Assembly (NCBI RefSeq): GCF_014650555.1
Contig: NZ_BMVE01000007.1
Location: 248,001-312,000 of the forward strand
Reading direction: 5' to 3'
Source: Streptomyces goshikiensis
GTDB taxonomy: Bacteria > Actinomycetota > Actinomycetes > Streptomycetales > Streptomycetaceae
DNA: 64,000 bases
Numbering within the stretch: position 1 is the stretch's first letter; every line of letters begins with the position of its first letter. This document shows positions 1-11,000 of this stretch, in pieces. The notes below the pieces were generated by a model. The model ran no database searches, was not told where the DNA came from, and was given only the letters and a program-made list of their open reading frames with translations. The translations under genes were made by a program, and so were the position numbers.

Positions 1-1
1 G

Positions 2-1663
2 CTCCTGGGCCGCATGGTCGACCTGGTGGCCGGGCACCGGGGCACCGCCTCCCTGACCCTCCCGATGATCCTCCTCGTCGCCGTGGCCGTCGGCCGCGGC
101 GTCGCCACCGCCATCGGCGGCTCCCTCGTCGCCCGCCTCGGTGAGACCGTCCTCGCGGGACTGCGCGAGCGGTTCGTCGAACGGGCCCTGAACCTCCCGC
201 TGGAACGCGTGGAACGGGCCGGCTCGGGCGACCTGACCTCCCGGGTGACCGGCGACGTCACCCTCGTCACCCGGGTCGTGCGCCACGCCCTGCCCGAGTT
301 CACCACCGCCCTGCTCACCATCGCGCTGACCCTCCTCGGACTCGCCGTGCTCGACTGGCGGTTCCTGCTCGCGGTCCTGCCGGCCGTCCCCGTCCACGTC
401 CTCACCGTCCGCTGGTACATCCCGCGCGCGGTCCCCGTGTACGCCGCGCACCGGGTGGCGAGCGGGGCGCTCCAGCACCAGCTTCTCGACAGCGTCGGCG
501 GCGTCCGCACCGTCCGGGCGTTCCGTCTGACCGGCCGGCACACCAGGCTCCTGGAGGAGCGCTCGCGGGAGGCCGTCGACCTGGCCCTGCGCGGGATCCG
601 GCTGGTCTCCGGGTTCTTCTCCCGCCTCAACCTTGCCGAGTTCATCGGACTCGCCGCCATCCTGGTCACCGGCTTCCTGCTGGTCGGCGACGGTTCGGTG
701 AGCATCGGCACCGCGACCGCCGCCGCGCTGTACTTCCACAGCCTCTTCAACCCCGTCAACGCGGCCCTGTTCCTCATCGACGACGCCCAGTCCGCCGGGG
801 CCGGCCTCGCCCGGCTCGTCGGCGTCAGCGCCCTGCCCGCCGAACCGGGCCCCACCGGGGCCGCCGAACCGGCCGACGCCTCCGTACGGGTACGGGCGCT
901 GAGCCACGCCTACACGCCCGGACACCCGGTGCTGAGCGAGGTCGACCTGGAGGTCCGCGCCGGGGAACGGGTGGCCCTGGTCGGCGCCAGCGGAGCCGGG
1001 AAGACCACCCTGGCGAAGCTGATCGCCGGGGTCCACCGGCCGGCCGGCGGCTCCGTGGAGCTCGGCGGGGCCGACACCCGCGCGCTCGGCCCGGCGGGCG
1101 TACGGCGGACCGTGACCCTGATCAGCCAGGAGGTCCACGTCTTCGCCGGGCCCCTGGCCGAAGACCTGCGGCTGGCCCGGCCCGGGGCGAGCGACGCGGA
1201 GATCGCCGCCGCGCTCGCCCGGGTCGACGCCCTCGCCTGGGTGGAGGCGCTGCCGGAGGGAGCCGCCACCGTGGTCGGTGAGGGCGGGCACCGGCTCACG
1301 GTGACCCAGGCCCAGCAGCTGGCCCTGGCCCGCCTGGTGCTCGCCGATCCGCCGGTGGCGATCCTGGACGAGGCCACCGCCGACGCCGGGAGCGCCGGCG
1401 CCCGCACCCTGGAAGCGGCCGCGCTGCGCGCCCTGGAGGGGCGGACCGGCCTGCTGGTCGCCCACCGCCTCCCGCAGGCGGCGACCGCCGACCGGATCGT
1501 CGTCCTGGACCGGGGGAGGGTCGTCGAGACCGGCACGCACGCCGAACTCGTCGCCGCGGGAGGCCGGTACGCGGCTCTCTGGGCGGCCTGGTCGGACAGC
1601 CGCCGCCCCGGCCCGGCGCCGGGCGCGGTCCCACGGCCCCGCCCCAGCGGGGGCGAGGCCTGA
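2..1663 (+). CDS. ABC exporter, fused membrane and ATPase domains (5' end cut by window)
   Basis: The reading frame is open from base 2, so the true start lies upstream; the ATG at base 14 is probably internal. The first ~250 residues are a hydrophobic ABC membrane domain and the last ~260 are the nucleotide-binding domain. Visible ATPase motifs are Walker A GASGAGKTT (about residue 325 from the ATG at 14), Walker B VAILDEAT and the switch VAHRL. The ABC signature is atypical: LTVTQAQQ stands where LSGGQ is expected. Half-transporters of this kind work as dimers, and a partner may lie outside the window. It converges on NRPS1. Export or import of a siderophore is a guess from position; the substrate is not visible in the sequence. 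Confidence 0.85.
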   Translation, partial: LLGRMVDLVAGHRGTASLTLPMILLVAVAVGRGVATAIGGSLVARLGETVLAGLRERFVERALNLPLERVERAGSGDLTSRVTGDVTLVTRVVRHALPEFTTALLTIALTLLGLAVLDWRFLLAVLPAVPVHVLTVRWYIPRAVPVYAAHRVASGALQHQLLDSVGGVRTVRAFRLTGRHTRLLEERSREAVDLALRGIRLVSGFFSRLNLAEFIGLAAILVTGFLLVGDGSVSIGTATAAALYFHSLFNPVNAALFLIDDAQSAGAGLARLVGVSALPAEPGPTGAAEPADASVRVRALSHAYTPGHPVLSEVDLEVRAGERVALVGASGAGKTTLAKLIAGVHRPAGGSVELGGADTRALGPAGVRRTVTLISQEVHVFAGPLAEDLRLARPGASDAEIAAALARVDALAWVEALPEGAATVVGEGGHRLTVTQAQQLALARLVLADPPVAILDEATADAGSAGARTLEAAALRALEGRTGLLVAHRLPQAATADRIVVLDRGRVVETGTHAELVAAGGRYAALWAAWSDSRRPGPAPGAVPRPRPSGGEA

Positions 1664-1664
1664 C

Positions 1665-1985
1665 GCCACGCCACCGGCGGCCGGGCCGCCGCGGCGAGCC
1701 CGGCGAACGTGCCGTCGGCGGCGAGGGAGGCGCGCCGTACCTGCGGGCGGGCCCGCGCACGACCTGGGGCTTCGGGTCCGGGCCGGCGCGCCGCCAGACC
1801 ATGTCGTTGACCCGGACGAGGACCGACACCACGTCCGGGCGGCAACGAGCACGTCCGTCTGCCAGCGGGCTCGCCCGCGACGCGCAGCGGGTGGCCGAAG
1901 CCGAGACCGGCCTCGCTCTCCAGCCGTTGGCAGCCGGTGGTCGAATCGCCGGTGAACACCACACTCCCCGAGGGGGTCGCATCGC
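1665..1985 (-). pseudogene. Decayed coding remnant between convergent genes
   Basis: No intact gene fills this 409-nt gap. Read on the minus strand, it holds a stretch with G/C third positions (about 1980-1870, including VVFTGDSTTGCQRLESE). A second such stretch lies in another frame (about 1840-1735, including VSVLVRVNDMVWRR). A third returns to the first frame (about 1735-1670, including LAADGTFAGL). This pattern fits an old gene broken by two frameshifts and lacking both ends. I do not recognise the family. Chance reading in GC-rich DNA is the main alternative. Confidence 0.3.
1675..1691 (+). terminator. Possible terminator after the ABC exporter
   Basis: A 7-bp GC stem (CGGCGGC, 3-nt loop, GCCGCCG) starts 12 nt after the stop codon. 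There is no T-run, as is usual in Streptomyces. Weak support. Confidence 0.35.
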
Positions 1986-2072
1986 GGACCGGCGGCCGGA
2001 CGGGTTTGCCCGGCCGGCCTCCGCAACGCTGCCAAGCCGCGCCCCCGGCACCCCGGTTAACGCCTCACCGGT

Positions 2073-5000
2073 TCACGCCTCCCCGGTGCTCGTGCACATG
2101 AGCGCGAACAGCTCCGAGAGCGGCCGGCGCGGGTCGGCGGTCACCTGTCCGATCAGCGTGTGGAGTTCCCCGGCGAGCCGCCGGGCCTTGGCCGTGCCGA
2201 GGAGCTCGGTCGCGTGGATCAGCTCGCCGTGCACCGGGCCGTCGTCGCGCGGCTCGTAGAAGCTGAGGGTCAGCTCCGCCGCCGTGCGGGCGGCCGGTAC
2301 GGCGTGGAAGGAGCCCATGCCGCCCTCCAGTTCGCCCAAGTCCGCCTGCTCGTGGTGCACCACCGTCACCTGCGGCCCCCCGGGTGCCAGCCCGGCCGCG
2401 CGGGCCACCTCGTCGTACGGCACCTCCTGGCGGTCCAGCGCGCTCAGTGTCGTCTCCCGCACCCGCGCCAGCAGCTCCCCGAAGGACGGGTCGCCCCCGG
2501 TGTCGGTGCGCAGCACCACCGTGTTCAGGAAGCAGCCCACCAGCGGGGCGAGCCGCTCGTCCGGCCGGCCCGCGACCATGGTCGCGATCGGCAGGTCGGT
2601 GCCCGCGCCGTGCGCGGTGAGCAGGGCCGCCAGCGCCGCGTGCAGCACCATGAACATGCTGGTCCCGGTCTCCCGGGCCAGCGCGTCCACCGCGGCGTGC
2701 AGGGGCGCGTCGAGGACGAAGGGCACCCGGCCGGCGGTGTACCCCGACGGGCCGGCACCCGCCGGGCGCGGCCGGTCCGTCGGCAGGGCCAGGGCCCGGG
2801 GCGCGTCCCGCAGCGCCTCGCGCCAGTAGGCGAGCTGCCGCCCGCCGACGCCGTCGGGGTCGGCGAGGTCCCCGAGCACCTCCCGCGCCCAGTGCGCGTA
2901 GTCGGCGTACGTGACCGCCAGCGGCTCCCAGTCGGCCGCCCGGCCCGCCGCCCGGGCCTCGTACGCCCGGGTCAGGTCCCGGAACAGCGGCACCACCGAC
3001 CACTCGTCGACGGCCAGGTAGTGCGAGGCCAGGAGCAGGGCCTCGGTCCCGTCCGGGGCCCTCAGCAGCCGGGCCCGCAGCGGGGCCTCGACCGTCAGGT
3101 CCGGGGCCTGCGCGGCGAGTTCGGCCAGCCGGGCGTCGAGATCGCCGCAGTGCTCGACGGTCAGCACGGGCGGCCGTGCGGCGGGCCGCAGCTGGAGCCC
3201 GCCGTCCCCGTGCTCCACGAAGGAGGTCCGCAGCGGGGCGTGCCGCTCCACCACGTCGCCCAGCGCCGCGGCCAGCGTGCCGGGGTCCAGCGCGCCCGCC
3301 GAGCGCAGCGCGAGCGCGCTGTCGAAGCCGGGCCGCTGCCGGTACGCCCGCCACTGGGCGCCCTGCACCGGCGCGGCCGGCGCCTCCCGGGCACCCTCTC
3401 CGCCCCCGCTCCCGTCCCCGCCGCCCGCGCGCAGCGGCGGCCGGGCCGTCCTGGCGCCGCCCAGCCGCTCGGCGATCCCGCTCACCGTCAGGGCGTCGAA
3501 GACGTCGCGGATGCTCAGCTCGACCCCGAACTCGGCCCGGATCAGGCCCAGCAGCCGCATGGCCGCCATCGAATGGCCGCCCAGCGCGAAGAAGTTGTCG
3601 TGGACGCCCACCTCCGCCAGCTTGAGGATCCCGCCGAACAGCCCCGCCAGCCGGGCCTGGGTGGCATCGGCGGGGCGGGCGTCACCGGTCATCCCCGACC
3701 AGTCCGGCGCGGGCAGCGCCTTGCGGTCGAGCTTCCCGTTGGGCGTCAGCGGAAGCGGGCCGTCCAGCGGTACCACGAGGGCCGGCACCATGTACTCGGG
3801 GAGCAGGCCGGCCGTGTGCGCCCGCAGCGCCCGCGCGTCGAGCTCGCCGCGCTCCGGCACGGCGTACCCCACCAGGCGCACGATGTCCCCGTCCCGGTCG
3901 GCCAGTACGGCCGCCTGGGCCACATCGGGGTGCGCGGCGAGGGCGGCCTCGATCTCGCCGAGCTCGATGCGGAAGCCGCGGATCTTCACCTGGTTGTCGA
4001 CCCGGCCCAGGAAGTCCAGGTTGCCGTCGCGCCGCCACCGGGCCCGGTCCCCGGTGCGGTACATCCGGCCACCGGGCGGACCGAACGGGTCGGCGACGAA
4101 CCGCTCGGCGGTCAGCCCGGGCCGGCCGAGGTAGCCGCGGGCCAGCCCGCGCCCGGCCACGTACAGCTCGCCCGCCACGCCCGGGGGGACCGGCGAGAGG
4201 GTCGCGTCGAGCACGTGGCAGCGGGTGTTGGGGTCGGGGCGGCCGATCGGCACGCGCCCGCCGGGCCGTCCGCCGGCCTCCCGCGCCGGCCACAGCGTGG
4301 AGTTCACGGTGGCCTCGGTCAGCCCGTAGGCGGCGATGAGGTTGACCCGGTCCCAGCGCGCGAAGAGGTCCGGCGGCACGGTCTCGGTGCCCACCAGGAT
4401 CGTCGACCCGTCGGGCAGTTCGCAGCCGGCGGGCAGCGCGGACACCAGGGAGGGAGGCAGGATCATGTGGGTGATCCCCTGTTCCGCGAGGAAATCGGTG
4501 AGCGCGGGCCCCGCGACCCGCGCCTCGTCGGGGACGAGCACCAGCCGGCCGCCGTGGCACAGGGCCATCGCCAGCTCGAACACGGCGACGTCGAAGCCGA
4601 TCGAGGCGAACTGGAGCACCCGGCTGTCGGGGCGCAGCCCCATCCGGTCCACCGCGGTGGCGACCAGGCTGGCGATGCCCTCGTGCGGGACGGCCACGCC
4701 CTTGGGGCGGCCGGTGGAACCCGAGGTGTAGATCACGTACGCGGCGCCGTCCAGCGGTACGGGAGGTCCCTCCACCGGGGTCGGGGGCAGCCCGTCGAGT
4801 TCGGCCGCGGCCCCGGGAGAGTCGAGCAGGACCACCGCGACCCCCGGGGCCGCGGGGATCTTCCCGGCGACGGACTCGGTCGCGACGACCAGCACGGCAC
4901 GCGAGTCCCGGACCATGTAGGCCAGCCGGTCGGCGGGATGGGCGAGGTCGAGCGGCAGGAACGCGGCGCCGAGCTTGAGGGCGGCGAGCACCGTGGCGAC

Positions 5001-8000
5001 CATGTCGGCGGAGCGGGGCACGGCCACGCCGACCACGCTCTCGGCGCCGACCCCGTGCCGGGCCAGCAGCCGGGCGATCCGGTTGGACCGGGCGTCGAGC
5101 CCGGCGTAGCTGAGCGTCACGGACCGGTCCACGACGGCGGGGGCGCCGGGCCGCTCCGCGAGCCGCCGCGCGAACAGCCCGGGCAGGGAGTCCTCCTCGA
5201 CGGCCCGGTCCGTGGCGTTGAACCCCTCCAGGACCAGCGCGCGCTCCCCGGCGTCCATGATCTCCAGCCGGGACACCGGCAGAGCCGGATCGGTGGCCGC
5301 CGCCGTGACCAGCCGCCGCAGCCGTTCGCCGAGCAGCTCGGCGCTCTCCCGGTCGAACAGCTCGGTGGCGAACTCCAGCCGGCAGCCGAGCGCACCGGCA
5401 TGGTCAGCGGCAGCGGCGCCCGTGTGCTCGGTGAAGCTGAACACCAGGTCGAACTTGGCGGAGCTGATCCTGAACGGCACGTACTCCACGGCCAGCCCGG
5501 GCAGGGCCGGTTCCTCGCCGGTGCGGTGGTGGTAGCCCACCATCACCTGGAACAGCGGGTTGCGGGCCAGCGAGCGGGTCGGGTTCAGCCGCTCCACCAC
5601 CGCTTCGAACGGCACGTCGGCGTGCGAGAACGCCGCCAGTGCGGTGTCGCGCACCCGCGACAGCAGCTCGCCGAAGCCGGGGTCCCCGCCGAGGTCGGTG
5701 CGGAGCACCAGCGTGTTGACGAAGAAGCCCACCAGGTCGTCGAGCGCCTCGTCGCCCCGCCCCGCGATGGGCGAGCCGACCGGGATGTCGCTGCCGGCGC
5801 CCATCCGGTGCAGCAGCGCGGCGACGGCCGCGTGCACCACCATGAACATGCTGGCGTTGTGCTCCCGGGCCAGCCGCCTGAGCCCACGGTGGGTCCCGGG
5901 GTCGAACGCGATGTCCAGCTCGCCGCCCGTGAAGGCGGGCCGGGCGGGCCTGGGCCGGTCGGCCGGCAGCTCGGTCTCCTCCGGTGCCCCTTCCAGCGCG
6001 CCCTGCCAGTACGCCAGTTGCCGGGCGGCGAGGCTCCCCTCGTCGTCGGCGTCACCGAGCAGGCGGCGCTGCCACAGCGCGTAGTCCGCGTACTGCACGG
6101 GCAGCGGCTCGAAGTGCGGCCGCCCGCCCGCGAGCCGGGCGGCATAGGCGGTGGCCAGATCGCCGAGGAAGGGGCGGTCCGACCACTCGTCGGTGGTGAT
6201 GTGGTGCAGCAGCAGGACCACCACGTGGTCCTCGGGGCCCACCGCGAAGACCGAGGCGCGGAGCGGGAGTTCGGCGGAGAGGTCGAAGGGACGGCGCACG
6301 GCGGCGTCGATCAGGGCGGGCAGTTCCTCCTCGGCGGCGCGGGCCACCTCCACGACCGGCCGGGCCTCGGAGGCGGGCAGGATCCGCTGGAACACCTGCC
6401 CCTCGCGGGTCGGGAACACCGTACGCAAAGCCTCGTGGCGGTCCGTCACATCCGCGAGCGCGGCCCGCCAGGCTGCGATGTCCAGGGGGCCGCGCAGCCG
6501 CATCACGAGCGGGAAGTTGTAAGCGGCCGAGGCCGATTCGATCTGCTGGATGACCCACAGCCGCTGCTGGGCGTGGGACAGCGGCAGCTCCCCGGGCCGC
6601 TCACCGGCGGTCAGCGCGGGCCGCCCGGCGTCCTCCTTCCGCCCGGTGCGCTCGGCCAGTTCGGCGACCGTCGGCGCCTCGAACAGGTCCCGGATCGCGA
6701 GCTCCGCCGACAGCGCGGTCCGTGCCCGGCTGACCAGGCGGGTGGCCAGCAGGGAGTGGCCGCCCAGGTCGAAGAAGGAATCGTCGATCCCGACCCCGCC
6801 CGGCGGCAGCCCGAGCACCTGTGCGAACAGGGCGCACAGCGTCTCCTCCCGAGGCGTCCGGGGCGGCCGGCGGGTGCCGGAGCCGACGGGATCCGGCGCG
6901 GGCAGGGCCTGGACGTCGAGCTTCCCGTTCACGGTCAGCGGCAGCGTCTCCACGGTCACCAGCGCCGCCGGGACCATATAGCCGGGCAGGACGGACTTCA
7001 GGTGCTCGCGCACCGCCGTGAGCAGGGCCTCGTCGCCCCCGGCTCCCGGCTCGGGCACCACGTACCCCACCAGCCTCTTGTTCCCCGCGTGTTCGCTTAC
7101 GACGACCGCCGCGTGAGCGATCCGGGGGTGATCGGACAGCGCCGCCCCGATCTCGCCCAGCTCCACCCGGTAGCCGCGGATCTTGACCTGGTCGTCCGTC
7201 CGGCCCAGGAAGTCGATCAGTCCGTCCGGGCGCCGCCGCACGAGGTCGCCGGTCCGGTACATCCGCCCGCCCGGCGCCCCGAAGGGATCGGCCACGAACC
7301 GGTCCGCCGTCATGCCCGGCCGCTCGTGGTAGCCGCGCGCCAGCCCCGTACCGGAGATGTACAGCTCGCCCGGGCAGCCCGGCGGGACGGGCCGCAGCAT
7401 CGCGTCGAGCACGTGCGCGCGGGTGCCGCGGATCGGCCGGCCCACCGTCGGGGTGGCGCTGTCGGCGGTCGAGCCGCCGAGCGTGTTGATCGTGTACTCG
7501 GTCGGGCCGTACAGGTTGTAGCCGTACGTGTCCCGCGTGCGGGCCAGCCGGCTCCACACGGCATCGGACACGGCCTCACCGCCGAGCAGCACCAGGGCCG
7601 GACGGTGCCGCCCCGCGGCCTCGTCGCGCTCCAGCAGGCCTTCCTCGATGAGCAGTTGGGCGTAGGTCGGGGTCACGTTGACCACGTCGACCCGGTGCCG
7701 GTCGCAGTAGGCGACCAGGGCGGCGGCGTCGCGCCGCAGTTCCTCGTCGCACACGTGCACCTCATGGCCCTCGACGAGCCAGAGCAGCTCCTCCCACGAC
7801 ATGTCGAAGGCGAAGGAGACGGTGTGCGCGATCCGCAGCCGCCTGCCGCCCGCCGAGGCGATCGCCGGATCGAAGATCTCCACCTGGTGGTTGAGCTGCA
7901 TGTTCGTCAGCCCCCGGTACGGGGTGACGACGCCCTTGGGCCGGCCCGTCGAACCGGAGGTGTAGATCACGTACGCCGGGTGCTCCAGCCGGTCCGCCAC

Positions 8001-11000
8001 GGTGCGCGCGAACGCGGGCCGCTCGGCGTCGGTCACCGCCCCGCCCGGGAGCGCCGCGAGGGCGGCGACGGCCTCCGGCCCGTCCAGGAGGAGTTCGGGA
8101 GCGAGCGGCCCCGCCGGAGCGCGCAGCGCCGGCGCGACCGCCGCCGTGGACACCAGGCACAGCGGCCCGGTGTCCTCGATCATCAGGCGCAGCCGGTCCA
8201 CCGGGTGGTCGAGATCGAGCGGGAGGTACGCGGCGCCCGTGCGCAGCACCGCGAAGAGGGCCACCACCATCTCGATGGAGCGCGGCAGCGCCAGGGCGAC
8301 GACCCGCTCCGGCCCCGCGCCCCGGGCCAGCAGCAGCCGGGCCAGCCGGTTGATCCGCGCGTCCAGCTCCGCGTACGTCAGGGCCTGTTCGCCGAAGACC
8401 AGCGCGACGGCGCCGGGTGTCCGGCCGACCTGGTCCGCCAGCATGTCGGCGACCGTCTCGTTCGGCACCGGCCGCTCGCCCGCCTCCAGGGCGGCTGCCC
8501 GCTCGGCGCGTTCGGCGGGCAGCAGCAGGTCCAGCGCCGCGACCCGCTCCCCGAGGCCGTCGACCAGCCGTTCCACCAGGGCCCGGTAGCGCTCCAGGGT
8601 GGCCGTCGCCCGGGCGTCGTCGATCAGGTCGGGCCGGTACTCCAGCTTCACGCGGACCGTCGAGGCCGGGTTGACGATCAGGGTCATCGGATAGTGGGTG
8701 GCGTCCACGCTGTCCACGCCGGCGATGCCGTGCCGGTCGGCGAGCCGCCGGAAGGCGTCCTCGTCGGCGAAGTTCTGCAGCACGTACAGCGTGTCGAAGA
8801 GCACCCCGAGCCCGCCGGCCCGCTGGAGCTCCGCCAGCCCGAGGTACTCGTGGTCCATCACGGCCACCCGCTCCGACTGCACGCGGCGCAGCAGGTCGAG
8901 GACCGTCTCCTCGGGCCGCAGCCGCACCCGCAGCGGGACGGTGTTGAGGAACATGCCGATCGCCGTCTCCGCGCCCGGCACGTCCGCCGGGCGGCCCGCC
9001 ACCGTGGCGCCGAACACCACGTCGTCGCGGCCCACCGCGGCCGACAGCACCAGGGCCCACGCCGTGGACAGCACCGCGTTGACCGTCAGCCCCTGCTCCC
9101 GGGCGCACCGGCGCAGCCGCCCGCTCAGCTCCGGGCCGAGATCCAGGGAGCCGCGGCGCGGGATCGTCGGCTCTCCGCCCTGCTCCCGGGCCACCAGGGT
9201 CGGTTCCGCGAGCCCGGACAGGGCGGCGCGCCAGGTCTCCCGGGCCGCGTCGAAGTCCTGCGCGGCGAGCCAGGCCAGGTAGTCGCGGTAGCTTCCGGGC
9301 GTGTCCATGCCGCGGGCGTCGCCTGCCGCCTCGTACAGGGCGAGGAGTTCCTCCAGGAACAGGGACTGCGACCAGCCGTCCCAGGCCACCAGGTGGTGAC
9401 TGAGCATCAGCCGGTCGGTGTCCGGGGTCAGCCGGATCAGCCGGAGCCGGAACAGCGGGGGCGCCGCCAGGTCGAACCGCAGCAGCCGGTCCGCCCCGGC
9501 GATCTCGGCGAGCCGCTGCGCGCGGGTCTCCTCGGCCAGGCCCGTCAGGTCGGTCTCGGTGAGCGGCGCCGGTATCGCGTCCGGCGGGCAGACGAACTGT
9601 ACGGGGCCGGGCAGGCCGTCGCCGGTGATGCCGGTGCGCAGCGCCGGGTGCCGGGCGAGGAGCGTCGCGCAGGCCGCGCGCAGCCGGTCGGCGTCGAGGC
9701 GGCGGTCGAAGTCGAAGCAGTCCTGGGCGGTGTAGACGTCCAGCGCGGCGGAGTCGTAGCTGGCGTGAAAGTGGATGCCCTCCTGGAGGGGGGACAGCGG
9801 CCAGATGTCGGCGACGGGCGCCGGGCTGACCCGCTCGACCAGCCCGATCTCCTCCTGGCTGAGGCGTACCAGCGGCAGGTCCGCGGGCGTGAGCCGCCGG
9901 GGACCGGGCGCGCCGTCCCCGAGGAGGGCGATCAGCTCGCGCAGGGCCGCCGTCCAGGCGTCGGCGAGTGCGGCCACCTCGCGGGCGGTCAGCGCCCGGC
10001 CCCCGGGCCCCTCTTCGTTCTCGTCCTCGCCCTGCGGCCACGTCCAGGTGGCGCGCAGCTCGGGGCCGTCCGGGGTGTCCGCGCAGACGGCGTTGACCTG
10101 GAGCGGGTACGGCACGGCCAGCCCGGCGTCCGGTGCCATGCGCAGGGCGTCGGCCTCGGCGGCGGGGGCCCAGTCCCGGGCCTGCCCGGCGGGCAGCCGC
10201 CCGAAGTAGTTGAACAGCAGCTGGGCGCCGGACAGCCGGGCGAAGACGGGAGCGAGCTGCGGGTTGAGGTAGCGCAGCATGCCGTACCCGGCGCCGGAGT
10301 CCGGAGCCGAGCGCACCGCCTCCTTCACCCGCCCGAGCAGTTCGAGCGGCTCGCCCGCGGCCGGCAGCCGTACGGGGTGCAGGCCGGTGAACCAGCCGAC
10401 GGTACGGGAGAGGTCCATGGCCTCGCCGTACCCCTCGCGGCCGTGCCGCTCCAGGTCGACGAGGAGTTCGCCGTCCGGGCCGCCGCCGCCCCGCCGGGCG
10501 ACCGCGAGCCGCAGCGCCGTCAGCAGCACCTCGGTGACATCGGCCAGGGCGGCCGCCGGGACGGTGGTCAGCAGCGCCCGGGTCTCGGCCGTACCCAGGC
10601 TCACCCGGTGCTCCCGCGCCGACCCCGCCGTCCCGGTCCGCGGCGCGCCGGGCAGCAGCTCCGCCCCGGGGGCCAGCACCCCCGCCCAGTAGGGGAGTTC
10701 GGCCTGGCGGCGCGGCGAGCTCGCCTGTTCGGCCACCTCCCGGGCGAAGCGCCGCAGTGAGGTCGGTACGGGCTCCAGCGCGGGCCGCTCGCCCCGCGCC
10801 ACGGCCTCCCAGGCGGCGGCCAGATCGCCGAGCAGCACCCGCCAGGACACCCCGTCGACGGCCAGGTGGTGGACGGCGAGCAGCAGCCGGCCCGGCGATC
10901 CCGTACCCGCGTCGAACCAGACCGCCTGCACCACGGTCCCCGCGTCGGGGTCCAGCCGGGAGGCGGCGGCGTCGGACTCCTCGGCGATCAGGGACCGCAG

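Noticed and set aside
2160-10760. Very long open frame on the + strand opposite NRPS1
   Set aside because: It is antisense to a well-conserved NRPS; its product is Arg/Gly/Pro-rich without any domain. Such frames are normal opposite GC-rich genes.
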